Origin: Xaviernesmea rhizosphaerae
Lineage (GTDB): Bacteria; Pseudomonadota; Alphaproteobacteria; Rhizobiales; Rhizobiaceae
Direction of reading: 5' to 3'
Assembly (NCBI RefSeq): GCF_001938945.1
Contig: NZ_MKIO01000027.1
Span: forward strand, 1-64,000
Length of the DNA: 64,000 bases
Below are positions 7,825 to 15,764 of this stretch, piece after piece. A program made the position numbers and the translations under genes. The notes under the pieces are model-generated. The model saw only the letters and a program-made list of their open reading frames with translations, did no database searches and was not told the DNA's origin. Position 1 is the first letter of the stretch. Each line of letters opens with the position of its first letter.

Positions 7825-8853
7825 TCAGGCTGCGCAGACAGAGGCGCGCTCGTAACGCGCCATGGTCGATTTGAAGATCGACAGGAAGCGGCGGCCATCA
7901 AGGCCGGTCGCGATCCGGGTCGTCCTGGCGCCGTCGCCTCCCGGCAGGATCTGGAAGCCGCGATAGGCCACCACCTGCCCGCGCGCCACGCCCTTTTCGA
8001 TCACCACATCGGCAAAAAGCGGCGCTGTGGTGACGACGAGATCGGGCGCGAAGGCCAGTGCGACGGTGATGACATCGTCCATCGGGAAGCCCACAAGGCC
8101 GAAGAATTCGCGCCAGATGTCGATATAGATGGGAAAGACCTGCTCGATCATGCCGACCACGGGATTGTCCCGGGCGACCGCGGCCATGTCGGCGATGTCG
8201 TCGCGCGTCAGCATGCTGTCGGCGACCCGGTTGTCCTCACAGACATCCAGCGGCACGAGGATCTTGTCGACATCCGCGTTCAGCACGATGCGCGAGGCCT
8301 CCGGATCGGCCCAGATGTTATATTCGGAAAGCGGCGTCATATTGCCGGGCGTGGTGAAGTTTCCGCCGAGCACCAGCATGTTCTTGAGCAGCGACGGCAG
8401 CGCCGGATCCTGCAGGAATGCAAGCGCCGCATTGGTGGTGGGGCCGGTCGTGATCAGGGTGATCTCGCCAGGATTGGCGCGCACCGTCTCGATGATGAAA
8501 TCGACCGCATGGCCGGGATTGGCCTTGCGCACAGGCTCGGGCGCCGGCGGGTTGAACAATTTCAGCCGCTCGCCGAACCGGGCCGTCAGCCGCTTCTCGA
8601 AATGAACCGGCGCCTCCATCGCCGCCTTCGCATGGCCGACGATCGGCCGCCAGGCGCCGGCATGGACCGGAATATCGTTGCGCCCGGCAAGCGACAGCGT
8701 GTTGAGCACGACATCGGTGACCTGCTTGATCGGGCCGGCCGCGCCCGTCACCGTGGTGACGCCTTCGAGAATGATCTCCGGATGGGCGGCGGCGAAAAGC
8801 ACGGCGAGAATGTCATCGCCTGCCGAATCCACGTCGAGAATGATGCGCTGCAT
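7825..8853 (-). CDS. nucleoside hydrolase (IUNH family) B, variant motif
   Basis: A 342-residue member of the same family, but with LDVDSAGDDILAV at residues 6-18 in place of the canonical DxDPGxDD: the Pro-Gly is Ser-Ala-Gly while the metal-binding aspartates remain. Other family segments are present (ITTGPTTNAAL, NIWADPEAS). It is encoded 24 bases after the second permease gene and 12 bases before hydrolase A. Two diverged hydrolases in one operon suggest different base or sugar specificities. The PG loss may change loop geometry near the ribose; activity cannot be judged from sequence. Confidence 0.82.
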   Translation of the reverse strand: MQRIILDVDSAGDDILAVLFAAAHPEIILEGVTTVTGAAGPIKQVTDVVLNTLSLAGRNDIPVHAGAWRPIVGHAKAAMEAPVHFEKRLTARFGERLKLFNPPAPEPVRKANPGHAVDFIIETVRANPGEITLITTGPTTNAALAFLQDPALPSLLKNMLVLGGNFTTPGNMTPLSEYNIWADPEASRIVLNADVDKILVPLDVCEDNRVADSMLTRDDIADMAAVARDNPVVGMIEQVFPIYIDIWREFFGLVGFPMDDVITVALAFAPDLVVTTAPLFADVVIEKGVARGQVVAYRGFQILPGGDGARTTRIATGLDGRRFLSIFKSTMARYERASVCAA

Positions 8854-8877
8854 GAGGGGCCTTCAGGGAGCTTGAGG

Positions 8878-9870
8878 TCAGGAGCGGGACGCCGGCGCGT
8901 CGCGGCCGGCATCGGCGGGATGAACGGAGAGCGCACGGCGAATGGTCTCGGCCGTTTCGCGGAGGCGCTTGGGCCGGCCACGCCAGGACAAGGCGAAAAG
9001 CGCAACGAGCGCGACCGAATAGGGCACGGCGAGCACCAGATAGGAGGGAAAGCCGAAGCTCTGCAGGCGCAGGGAGAAGGCATCGGCAAAGCCGAAGAGC
9101 AGGCAGCCGGCCAGCACCTTCAGCGGATCGCCAGCCGAGAAGATCAGGATGGCGACCGCCATGAAGCCGCGGCCGGACGACATGTTCTCGGTGAACATGG
9201 TGATATAGCCGAGCGACATGTGCGCGCCCGCAAGGCCCGCAAACAGGCCGCAAAGCATCGAGGCGCCATAGCGTATGCGGGCGATCGATATTCCAAGCGC
9301 TTCGGCAGCCTCCGGCTTCTCGCCGACCACGCGGATGTAGAGGCCGAGCTGCGTGCGATTATAGACGAGGATGAGAAGCGGCACCGCCAGGAAGGCAACA
9401 TAGACGAGCGGCGTGAAGCCGGAAATGAGCTGTGCGGACGAGCCCATGACATCGCGTGCGCCGGGGATCTGCACCTTGGGCAGCCCGACGATGCCACGGC
9501 CGACGACCGAGCCGCGCGTCCCGAAGATCGCCTTGAGCAGCGAGATTGTCATGCCTCCGGCCAGGATGTTCAGCGCCAGGCCCACCACCACTTCGTTCGC
9601 CCGGAAACTGACGACGAGCACCGCATAGATCAAGGCGAAGAGCAGAGCGGCCGATACGCCGATCAGCAGGCCGCCGAGCGAGGAGCCGGTGTAGATCGAG
9701 CCGACCACCGCGAAAAAGGCGGCGATCAGCATCTGGCCCTCAAGACCGATGTTGAAGATGCCGGCCTTCGTGGTGAAGGAGCCGCCGAGCGCGACGAGGA
9801 GGATGGGCGTCGTGGTGCGGATCGTGGCGACCAGCAGGGCGATATTGAAGAGATTGCCTAGAACTTCCAT
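8878..9870 (-). CDS. nucleoside ABC transporter permease 2
   Basis: A 330-residue polytopic membrane protein starting at the ATG at 9870, which overlaps the end of the other permease gene by 13 bases. The early segment TTKAGIFNIGLEGQML and the run of about eight hydrophobic helices identify the simple-sugar/nucleoside (BPD_transp_2) permease family that pairs with BMP-type binding proteins. It forms the membrane channel together with the product of 9858-10910. A longer continuous frame reaching 10887 is only the out-of-frame shadow of the first permease. Confidence 0.88.
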   Translation of the reverse strand: MEVLGNLFNIALLVATIRTTTPILLVALGGSFTTKAGIFNIGLEGQMLIAAFFAVVGSIYTGSSLGGLLIGVSAALLFALIYAVLVVSFRANEVVVGLALNILAGGMTISLLKAIFGTRGSVVGRGIVGLPKVQIPGARDVMGSSAQLISGFTPLVYVAFLAVPLLILVYNRTQLGLYIRVVGEKPEAAEALGISIARIRYGASMLCGLFAGLAGAHMSLGYITMFTENMSSGRGFMAVAILIFSAGDPLKVLAGCLLFGFADAFSLRLQSFGFPSYLVLAVPYSVALVALFALSWRGRPKRLRETAETIRRALSVHPADAGRDAPASRS

Positions 9871-10910
9871 CGACGCTCCCCCGTCCGGTCGCCGCGCCGG
9901 CGCATGATGAGATCGGCGGAAACCGCCAGGATGATCAGCGCCTGAATGACGGTGATGATTTCGCGCGAGGCTGTGGTGTCCACCTCCAGCAACAGGGATC
10001 CGGCCCGCAGCGCGCCGAAGAACAGGGCCGTGAAGATCGTGCCCACAGGCGATCCATTCGCAAGCAGGGCCGCGATCAGGCCATCGAAGCCGAAGCCGGG
10101 GGCAAAGCCCTCCATGAAGCGATGGTGAACCCCCAGGGTCTCGACCCCGCCCGCCAGTCCGCCGACAGCGCCCGAAACGAGAAGGACGCCAAAGCCGACG
10201 CGCCGGACATCGATGCCGCCATATTCGGCAAATTTCGGCGCCGAGCCGACCATCGTGACGGCATAGCCGGCTGAGGTCCAGCGGAAGAAGGCGGCGGTGA
10301 CGATGGCCAGGGCCAGGCCGATCAGCAGACCGAGATTGAGCCGCGAGAAGGAGAAGAGCTCCGGCAGATAGGCGCTCTCGAGAATGGGCGGGGTTTCCGA
10401 CCATCCGCCCGGTCTCTTGAACAGGAAGATGGTGAAATAAGAGGTGAGGAGCGTCGCGATATAATTGGCAAGAATGGTGGAGACCACCTCGTTCGTGCCG
10501 AAGCGGACGCGAAAGAAGGCGGGTATGGCCACCCAGGCCGCACCAGCGACCACCGCCAGCGCCATGGCAGCCAGCACATGCAGCACCGGCGGCAAGGAGA
10601 AGGCAAAGCCGACCCAGGCGGCGGCGAAACCGCCGAGGAAGAGCTGCCCCTCGATGCCGACATTGAACATGCCGCCGCGCAGGCCGATGCAGGCAGCGAT
10701 CCCGCAGATCAGGATCGGCGTTGTCTGCAGCAGCGTCCCGGCGATCTTCTCGGAATCGCCGAAGGCGCCGCGCATCAGTGTCACGAAGACCCGCACCGGG
10801 CTCTCGTCGATCAGCAGAATGATGACCGAACCAAGTGCCAGCGCGATGGCGATGGCGAACAACTGGCCCGCCAGTGTGCGTGCCCATCCGGTCGCAAGAA
10901 GAGTGCGCAT
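9858..10910 (-). CDS. nucleoside ABC transporter permease 1
   Basis: A 350-residue membrane protein of the BPD_transp_2 family with GLRGGMFNVGIEGQLF near residue 75, the counterpart of the motif in the partner permease. About nine hydrophobic segments are visible. The start lies 2 bases after the ATPase gene stop and the end overlaps the second permease gene, so translation is coupled. With its partner, the ATPase and the BMP-type binding protein it makes a complete nucleoside importer. Confidence 0.88.
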   Translation of the reverse strand: MRTLLATGWARTLAGQLFAIAIALALGSVIILLIDESPVRVFVTLMRGAFGDSEKIAGTLLQTTPILICGIAACIGLRGGMFNVGIEGQLFLGGFAAAWVGFAFSLPPVLHVLAAMALAVVAGAAWVAIPAFFRVRFGTNEVVSTILANYIATLLTSYFTIFLFKRPGGWSETPPILESAYLPELFSFSRLNLGLLIGLALAIVTAAFFRWTSAGYAVTMVGSAPKFAEYGGIDVRRVGFGVLLVSGAVGGLAGGVETLGVHHRFMEGFAPGFGFDGLIAALLANGSPVGTIFTALFFGALRAGSLLLEVDTTASREIITVIQALIILAVSADLIMRRRGDRTGERRWKF

Positions 10911-10912
10911 CG

Positions 10913-12439
10913 TCAGGCCTCCGTCATGTCTGCCGGATCGACGCCGGCCATCATGAGGCCGATCGCGTCCTCGTCCATCGCTGCGCCATCGACGGCGCCC
11001 ATGATCCGCCCGTCGAACATGATCAGGATTCGGTCGGCCAGAGCTTTGAGCTCGTCGAGCTGTGTCGAAATCAACAGAATGGCCCTGCCCTCCGCGCGTT
11101 GACGCATGATCTCGTCATGGATCCCTTCCTGTGCTCCGATATCGACGCCGCGCGTCGGCTGGTCGATCAGGAGCACGTCGCCGCCGGCGGTAAATTCGCG
11201 GGCAAGCACCACTTTCTGAATATTGCCGCCCGACAGGCTGCGGGCGGGATCCTCCGGCCCACGCGCGCGAATGTCGAAACGGCGGATCAGCGTCCACATC
11301 TCCCCATGCACGGCCGACCAGTCGATCACGCCGGCCCTAGCGAAGGGCGCCCTACGGTGCCGCCCGATCAGCATGTTGGCGGAGAGCGAGGCGGTGCGGT
11401 CCACCCCGCGCACCATTCGGTCACCCGGCACATGGGCAAGCCCGCCCGCGCGGATCGCAGCCGGCGGCAGGTCGAGAATGTCCTGCCCGTGCAGGCGGGC
11501 GCGGCCATGGCTGGCGGGTCGCAGGCCGGACAGCACCTCCGCCAGTTCGGTCTGGCCATTGCCGGCGACACCGGCAATCCCGACGATCTCGCCGGCGCGC
11601 ACCGACAGGGACACGGATTTCAACGCGGCCAGCTGCCGGTCGTCCCGCACCCAGAGATCCTCGACTTCGAGCGCGACCTTGCCGTTAGTTTGCCCGCGCG
11701 GCCGGCGATCGAAGCTGACATCGCGGCCGACCATCAGCCGGACGAGCTCGCGTTTGCTGAGCGCGCTTTTGGGCTTCGTCGCCACCACGCGGCCATCGCG
11801 CAGCACGGTCACCGTATCGGAAACGGCCATGACCTCCTCGAGGTGATGGGAAATGAAGATGACGGTCATGCCGTCATCGACAAAGCTGCGCAGCGTCCGG
11901 AAGAGATCCCGGCTTTCCTGCGGCGTCAGCACGGCCGTCGGCTCATCCAGGATGATCGTGCGGGCATTGCGGGCCAGGACCTTGAGAATCTCGATGCGCT
12001 GCTCCATCCCGACCGAGAGGCCGGCGACGCGTTCGCGCGGATCAACCCTCAAGCGGAATTTCTCCGACAAGGAACGGGTGCGCTCCTCCTGCGCGGCACG
12101 GTCGATCAGGCCGTTGCGGCGGATCTCCATGCCGAGGAAAATATTGTCGGCGACCGTCAGGGACGGCACCAGCTTGAAATGCTGGTGCACCATGCCGAGC
12201 CCCTGCCCAATCGCCACCGCCGGGCTATCGACGATCATCGTCTTGCCGCCGATCGCGATCGTGCCCTCATCCGGCTGCAGAAGGCCGAACAGGATGTTCA
12301 TCAGCGTGGTCTTGCCCGCCCCGTTCTCGCCGATGATGGCGTGGATCTCGCCGCGGCGGACAGCAAGATCGATCCCGCTATTGGCGGTGAAGGCGCCGAA
12401 GCGCTTGGTGATGCCCGAAAGGTCGACCGCAAGATCCAT
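10913..12439 (-). CDS. nucleoside ABC transporter ATPase (duplicated nucleotide-binding domains)
   Basis: A 508-residue protein with two ATP-binding cassettes. Domain 1 has Walker A GENGAGKT (37-44), signature LSVGMEQR and Walker B LDEPTAVL. Domain 2 has a degenerate P-loop (GVAGNGQTE), an intact signature LSGGNIQKV and IDQPTRGVD. One good and one degenerate P-loop is normal for the RbsA/NupA-type ATPases of this importer class. It is separated from the binding-protein gene by 476 bases that contain a GC-rich hairpin and MITE copy 2. Confidence 0.9.
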   Translation of the reverse strand: MDLAVDLSGITKRFGAFTANSGIDLAVRRGEIHAIIGENGAGKTTLMNILFGLLQPDEGTIAIGGKTMIVDSPAVAIGQGLGMVHQHFKLVPSLTVADNIFLGMEIRRNGLIDRAAQEERTRSLSEKFRLRVDPRERVAGLSVGMEQRIEILKVLARNARTIILDEPTAVLTPQESRDLFRTLRSFVDDGMTVIFISHHLEEVMAVSDTVTVLRDGRVVATKPKSALSKRELVRLMVGRDVSFDRRPRGQTNGKVALEVEDLWVRDDRQLAALKSVSLSVRAGEIVGIAGVAGNGQTELAEVLSGLRPASHGRARLHGQDILDLPPAAIRAGGLAHVPGDRMVRGVDRTASLSANMLIGRHRRAPFARAGVIDWSAVHGEMWTLIRRFDIRARGPEDPARSLSGGNIQKVVLAREFTAGGDVLLIDQPTRGVDIGAQEGIHDEIMRQRAEGRAILLISTQLDELKALADRILIMFDGRIMGAVDGAAMDEDAIGLMMAGVDPADMTEA

Positions 12440-12463
12440 GAAAACACCATGCTCGTGAGAAGG

Positions 12464-12492
12464 CCGCGCCGCCGGAACGAGGCGCGGCGCGG
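12464..12492 (-). promoter_or_regulatory. GC-rich hairpin between binding-protein and ATPase genes
   Basis: CCGCGCCGC pairs with GCGGCGCGG over 9 bp around an 11-base loop. It lies just before the ATPase start on the minus strand, without a T tract. A role in limiting downstream expression or protecting the upstream mRNA end is inferred from its position. Confidence 0.4.
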
Positions 12493-12631
12493 CGACATCG
12501 AGGAAAGCAGGGACACCCGGCTGCGCCAGCGGTGCGATTTCGACATTTGCAACCGCGTGGCAGAAGCCTCACGGATCGCATGCCGAAGTCGTGAACTCCA
12601 CTGGAGATGCAGATCGGCACCGGGACAGCTA

Positions 12632-12895
12632 GGGTCAGGACCCATTAAATTCATGCCATCTGTTCGCGCGCATGGGATTGGATGGAAGCAAACAAGCGCA
12701 AGGCAAGGCTTTCAGCCTTGTCGAGCATTGTTTGCGATCAGCCGGCCCATGCGCGCGAACCCTCCGGGCGGGACGGATTTTGCGCCTGGACTGCGTCGGA
12801 AAGCCTGGAAAATGCCCCACATTTCCTGCGGCTTCCCTCCTTGCCAGACACAAAATCCGTCCCGCAGATGGCATGAATTTAATGGGTCCTGACCC
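12632..12895. mobile_element. 264-bp MITE, copy 2, flanked by TA
   Basis: This is the same element as at 2458-2721, of identical length but opposite orientation, differing at a few positions. TA flanks both ends (12630-12631 and 12896-12897). It lies between the binding-protein gene and the ATPase gene of the nucleoside importer, so transcripts of the downstream genes must cross its hairpins. Short reading frames inside it belong to the element and are not credible genes. Confidence 0.9.
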
Positions 12896-12915
12896 TAGGC
12901 CCCGGCGCCTATCCG

Positions 12916-13920
12916 TCACTTGGCGCGGGCGATCTGGATCTTTCCGTCGACGACGTCCTTGCGGATCGTCTCCAGCTTGTCCTTGATCTTGGCCGGCAGC
13001 TTGGCCGCGACGTCGTCGCACAGCTTGACCTCGACACCACCCGAGGCGAGATCGAAAGTGCGGGTGCCGGGCGTTACCTTGCGGCCCTCGACTTCGTCCT
13101 TGATGATCGCATAGACGGCGACGTCGCCGCGTTTGAGCATCGAGGCCAGAACGTTGCCCGGCGCGCTGGAGCACATATCGATATCGACGCCGAGCGAATA
13201 TTTGTCGGCCGCAGCACTGGCCTGCATCACGCCTTCACCGGTCGGGCCGGCAACGTTGTAGACGATGTCCGCGCCCTGGCCATAGAGCGTCATGGCCAGT
13301 TCGCTGCCCTTGGCCGGATCATCGAAGGTGCCGGCGAAGACCGCATTCACCTTCACATCCGGCGCGGCATATTTCGCGCCATGCTCATAACCGCCCAGGA
13401 AGTTGCGGATCACGGGAATGTCGCGACCGCCGACGAAGCCGATCGCCTTGCCATCGCCGATCTTGTCGAAGGCGGGCCCGAGATCTTCCACCATGCCCGC
13501 GAGAGCCCCGGTGATGAACGAACCCTGCTCCTCGGCGAAATTGGCGTAGATCATGGTCTTGCTGTCGAGCACGCCGTCGATGAAAACGAAGCGCTGATTG
13601 GGATAGGCGGCGCTGACCTTCTGCAAGGCGTCGACAAGCTCCCACCCCATGACGAAGATCAGATCATACTGGCCGGTCTTGGCGAGGTTGGCGAACTGCT
13701 CTTCGTAATCGAGCGCGCGATTGCCCGTGTCGACCAGCTTGAGGTCGATACCGAAATCGCTCTTTGCCTTGTTCAGGCCATTGACGATGGAAATTCCGAA
13801 GCCTTGCGCGAAATAGCCGGAGATGGCGGCAATATGAACCTTATCGGCAGCGGCAGACGGCAGGGCGGTGGCAGCCAGCACGAGGCCAGCCGCGGCAAAG
13901 CGGGCAAGGATCTTCATCAT
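12916..13920 (-). CDS. BMP-family nucleoside-binding lipoprotein-like periplasmic protein
   Basis: A 334-residue protein starting at the ATG at 13920 (GAGGGAAAC precedes it). An N-terminal signal peptide MMKILARFAAAGLVLAATAL ends at an Ala-rich cleavage region; no lipobox cysteine is visible, so it is probably soluble in the periplasm. The body contains YFAQGFG, FVMGWELVDAL, FIDGVLDS and GFVGGRDIP, typical of the BMP (PnrA/Med) family that binds purine nucleosides. It is the first gene of the importer operon, so the operon probably imports a nucleoside or an N-ribosylated compound. Confidence 0.87.
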   Translation of the reverse strand: MMKILARFAAAGLVLAATALPSAAADKVHIAAISGYFAQGFGISIVNGLNKAKSDFGIDLKLVDTGNRALDYEEQFANLAKTGQYDLIFVMGWELVDALQKVSAAYPNQRFVFIDGVLDSKTMIYANFAEEQGSFITGALAGMVEDLGPAFDKIGDGKAIGFVGGRDIPVIRNFLGGYEHGAKYAAPDVKVNAVFAGTFDDPAKGSELAMTLYGQGADIVYNVAGPTGEGVMQASAAADKYSLGVDIDMCSSAPGNVLASMLKRGDVAVYAIIKDEVEGRKVTPGTRTFDLASGGVEVKLCDDVAAKLPAKIKDKLETIRKDVVDGKIQIARAK

Positions 13921-13979
13921 GTTTCCCTCTGTGAGCCTGAACGGCAATTCCATCAGCACGGTCTTCGATGCCGATTTAC

Positions 13980-14023
13980 TTGATGGTCATACGAATAGTC
14001 TTATCTCTCTCCGCCCTTGTCAA
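13980..14023 (-). promoter_or_regulatory. promoter and operator of the nucleoside importer operon
   Basis: On the minus strand TTGACA (14023-14018) and GACTAT (14000-13995) are 17 bases apart. The motif TTGATGGTCATACGAATA (plus strand, 13980-13997) overlaps the -10 and matches 16 of 18 positions of a motif at 18481-18498, placed at nearly the same distance from another TTGACA box. A shared repressor is likely. Confidence 0.65.
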
Positions 14024-14118
14024 TTCCTTCCTGATGGTTTTTTTCGCCTATGAATCGCACCACCGCCACGCGGTTTGCGCGAAAAATAGGCACAGGCGCA
14101 AGGCGTCTCCTCAGACTC

Positions 14119-14160
14119 TTGACAGCGCTCCCAGATGATGGATTGTTACCACTCTAACAA
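14119..14160 (+). promoter_or_regulatory. promoter and palindrome before the DUF1185 pair
   Basis: TTGACA at 14119-14124 is followed at -10 distance by the inverted repeat TTGTTA-CCACTC-TAACAA (14143-14160), which ends 17 bases before the start codon. The palindrome is the right size for a dimeric MarR- or TetR-type repressor. The MarR protein at 17038-17595 is the nearest candidate. Confidence 0.5.
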
Positions 14161-14177
14161 TATTGGGAAGGGTCACG

Positions 14178-14759
14178 ATGCAGATCTCGGTACGGAAATT
14201 CGTCGTCTCGGTCGACGAGATCTTTCATGAAGGAGGGCCGGTGGCCGAAACGCCGCTCAAGCGAGCCGCCATTCTCGCCGTCATCGAAAATCCCTATGCC
14301 GGCGCCTATGTGGAGGACATCATGCCCATGATGGAAGCGCTCAAGCCGATTGGCCTCGACATGGCCGCCCGGCTCATCGCCGCACTTGGCGGCGACCCGG
14401 CGAACGTCGAGGGATATGGCAAGGGCGCGATCGTCGGCACGGCAGGCGAACTCGAACATGCGGCACTCTGGCACAATCCGGGCGGCTATTCGATGCGCGA
14501 ACTGCTGGGCGACGCACGGGCGATCGTCCCGTCCGCCAAAAAGGTCGGCGCACCGGGCACGCGGCTCGACGTGCCGATCACCCACATCAACGCCTCCTAT
14601 GTCCGCAGCCATTTCGACGCGGTCGAGGTTGGCATCGGCGATGCGCCGCGCGCCAATGAGATCGTCCTGGCTCTGGCCATGACCACCGGCCCGCGCATCC
14701 ATGCGCGCGTCGGCGGTTTGAAGGCGAGTGAGATCAAGGGGGAGGATGGGCTGCGATGA
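14178..14759 (+). CDS. DUF1185 (AA_synth) family protein 1
   Basis: A 193-residue protein starting at the ATG at 14178 with GGGAAGG upstream; an in-frame TTG five codons earlier is less likely. It belongs to the DUF1185 family, recognisable by NPYAGAYVEDI, GTAGELEHAAL, VPSAKKVGAPG and GDAPRANEIVLALA. The biochemical role of the family is not established, and the Pfam name does not prove a role in amino-acid synthesis. It overlaps a paralogue by ATGA, so the two probably form a hetero-oligomer or act on successive substrates. The neighbours are ring-opening amidohydrolase and amidase genes. Confidence 0.8.
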   Translation: MQISVRKFVVSVDEIFHEGGPVAETPLKRAAILAVIENPYAGAYVEDIMPMMEALKPIGLDMAARLIAALGGDPANVEGYGKGAIVGTAGELEHAALWHNPGGYSMRELLGDARAIVPSAKKVGAPGTRLDVPITHINASYVRSHFDAVEVGIGDAPRANEIVLALAMTTGPRIHARVGGLKASEIKGEDGLR

Positions 14760-15352
14760 GCGCTATCGAGAGCAGGGGCATCAGGCGGATCGTCACCGTC
14801 ATGGAGGAGACGCTGATGGAAGGTGGCCGCGTGCTCGACCGGCCCATCCGCCGGGCTGCGTCGGTGGCGGTGATCCACAATCCCTTTGCCGGCCGCTATG
14901 TCGAGGATCTTGGCGCGCTGATGGAGACGGGGCGCGATCTCGGGCGCCTTCTGCCCGAGCGCGCGGTGGCGATGCTCGGCATCGAGGGCTCGAAGGTGGA
15001 AAGCTTTGGCAAGGCGGCGCTGGTTGGCGAAGACGGCGAACTCGAACATGCCGCCGCCCTTCTCCACCCGCAGCTCGGCGCGCCGTTTCGCGACGTGCTC
15101 GGTGGCGGAGCAGCCCTGATCCCTTCCTCCAAGAAACGGGGCGCCCCCGGCGCGCCCTTCGATATTCCGCTCGGCCACAAGGACGCCGCGCGCGTGCGAA
15201 GCCACTTCGACGGGATGGAAGTGCGGGTCGGTGACGCGCCGCGTGCCGACGAAATCGCCGTGGCGATCGCGGTAACGGATGGCGGACGCCCGCTGCCGCG
15301 GGTCGGCGGCCTGAGCCTCGACAAGATCGTGGGCAAAGACGGCCTGGTCTGA
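14756..15352 (+). CDS. DUF1185 (AA_synth) family protein 2
   Basis: A 198-residue paralogue of the preceding gene, with the same landmarks (NPFAGRYVEDL, GEDGELEHAAALLHP, IPSSKKRGAPG, GDAPRADEIAVAIAV, KDGL). Start and previous stop overlap as ATGA, so translation is coupled. Its TGA stop (15350-15352) is also the first three bases of an intergenic repeat. As with its partner the function is unknown; a role in degrading a nitrogen heterocycle is inferred from the enamidase-like and isochorismatase-fold neighbours. Confidence 0.8.
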   Translation: MSAIESRGIRRIVTVMEETLMEGGRVLDRPIRRAASVAVIHNPFAGRYVEDLGALMETGRDLGRLLPERAVAMLGIEGSKVESFGKAALVGEDGELEHAAALLHPQLGAPFRDVLGGGAALIPSSKKRGAPGAPFDIPLGHKDAARVRSHFDGMEVRVGDAPRADEIAVAIAVTDGGRPLPRVGGLSLDKIVGKDGLV

Positions 15353-15495
15353 CAGTCTGTCCAATCATCGCCGTTGGCCGCCTGCAAATGGCAATGTCTG
15401 CGCTTCCGGTGCTCACGGACCTTAAGGACGCTGCGCTCCGGTTCTCGAAATCACCATTTTCGTCAGACCAACAGCAAGTCTTGAACAGACTGTGA
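15350..15495. repeat. ACAGTCTGT-bounded repeat, copy A
   Basis: A 146-bp element begins TGACAGTCTGTCC and ends AACAGACTGTGA, so its ends are imperfect inverted repeats. An inverted copy of 145 bp lies at 40596-40740. Inside, GAAAATGGTGATTTCGAGAA-type sequence is shared (read on opposite strands). A lone end-like TGGACAGTCTGTC also occurs near 15577-15590. Confidence 0.75.
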
Positions 15496-15534
15496 GACCG
15501 AGACTGACCCGCAGCACATTCACGTATAAGAGAC

Positions 15535-15565
15535 GCCCGCTCGAGATCCGAGCGGGCATTTTCTT
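15535..15565 (+). terminator. intrinsic terminator after the DUF1185 pair
   Basis: GCCCGCTCG pairs perfectly with CGAGCGGGC around AGATC and is followed by ATTTTCTT. The rest of 15353-15764 holds the repeat copy A and no gene that I can support. Confidence 0.8.
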
Positions 15566-15764
15566 GCCGGCCTGCCTGGACAGTCTGTCGCGCAAAAGCG
15601 CTCACGGGTGATGCGCACGCGGCATGCGAGACAACAAGGATGCGATGTGACAAGGACGTCGGGCGCGTGAAAGGAAGCCGGGAAAATCACGACGCGCCCT
15701 GGAGCCCCGGACTGAAAGACCGCAGGCCACAGGACATGACGCAGCCCGATGCTCCGCAGGTCGA

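Noticed and set aside
7036..9861. A very long plus-strand open frame (941 codons) opposite the nucleoside hydrolase and permease genes
   Set aside because: It is extremely rich in H, R, D and Q, has no recognisable domain, and lies antisense to four well-supported genes; high GC in the third codon position keeps such shadow frames open.
10835..12892. Long plus-strand frame (685 codons) over the ABC ATPase and MITE copy 2
   Set aside because: Its composition is that of an antisense shadow, and its end reads through the MITE.
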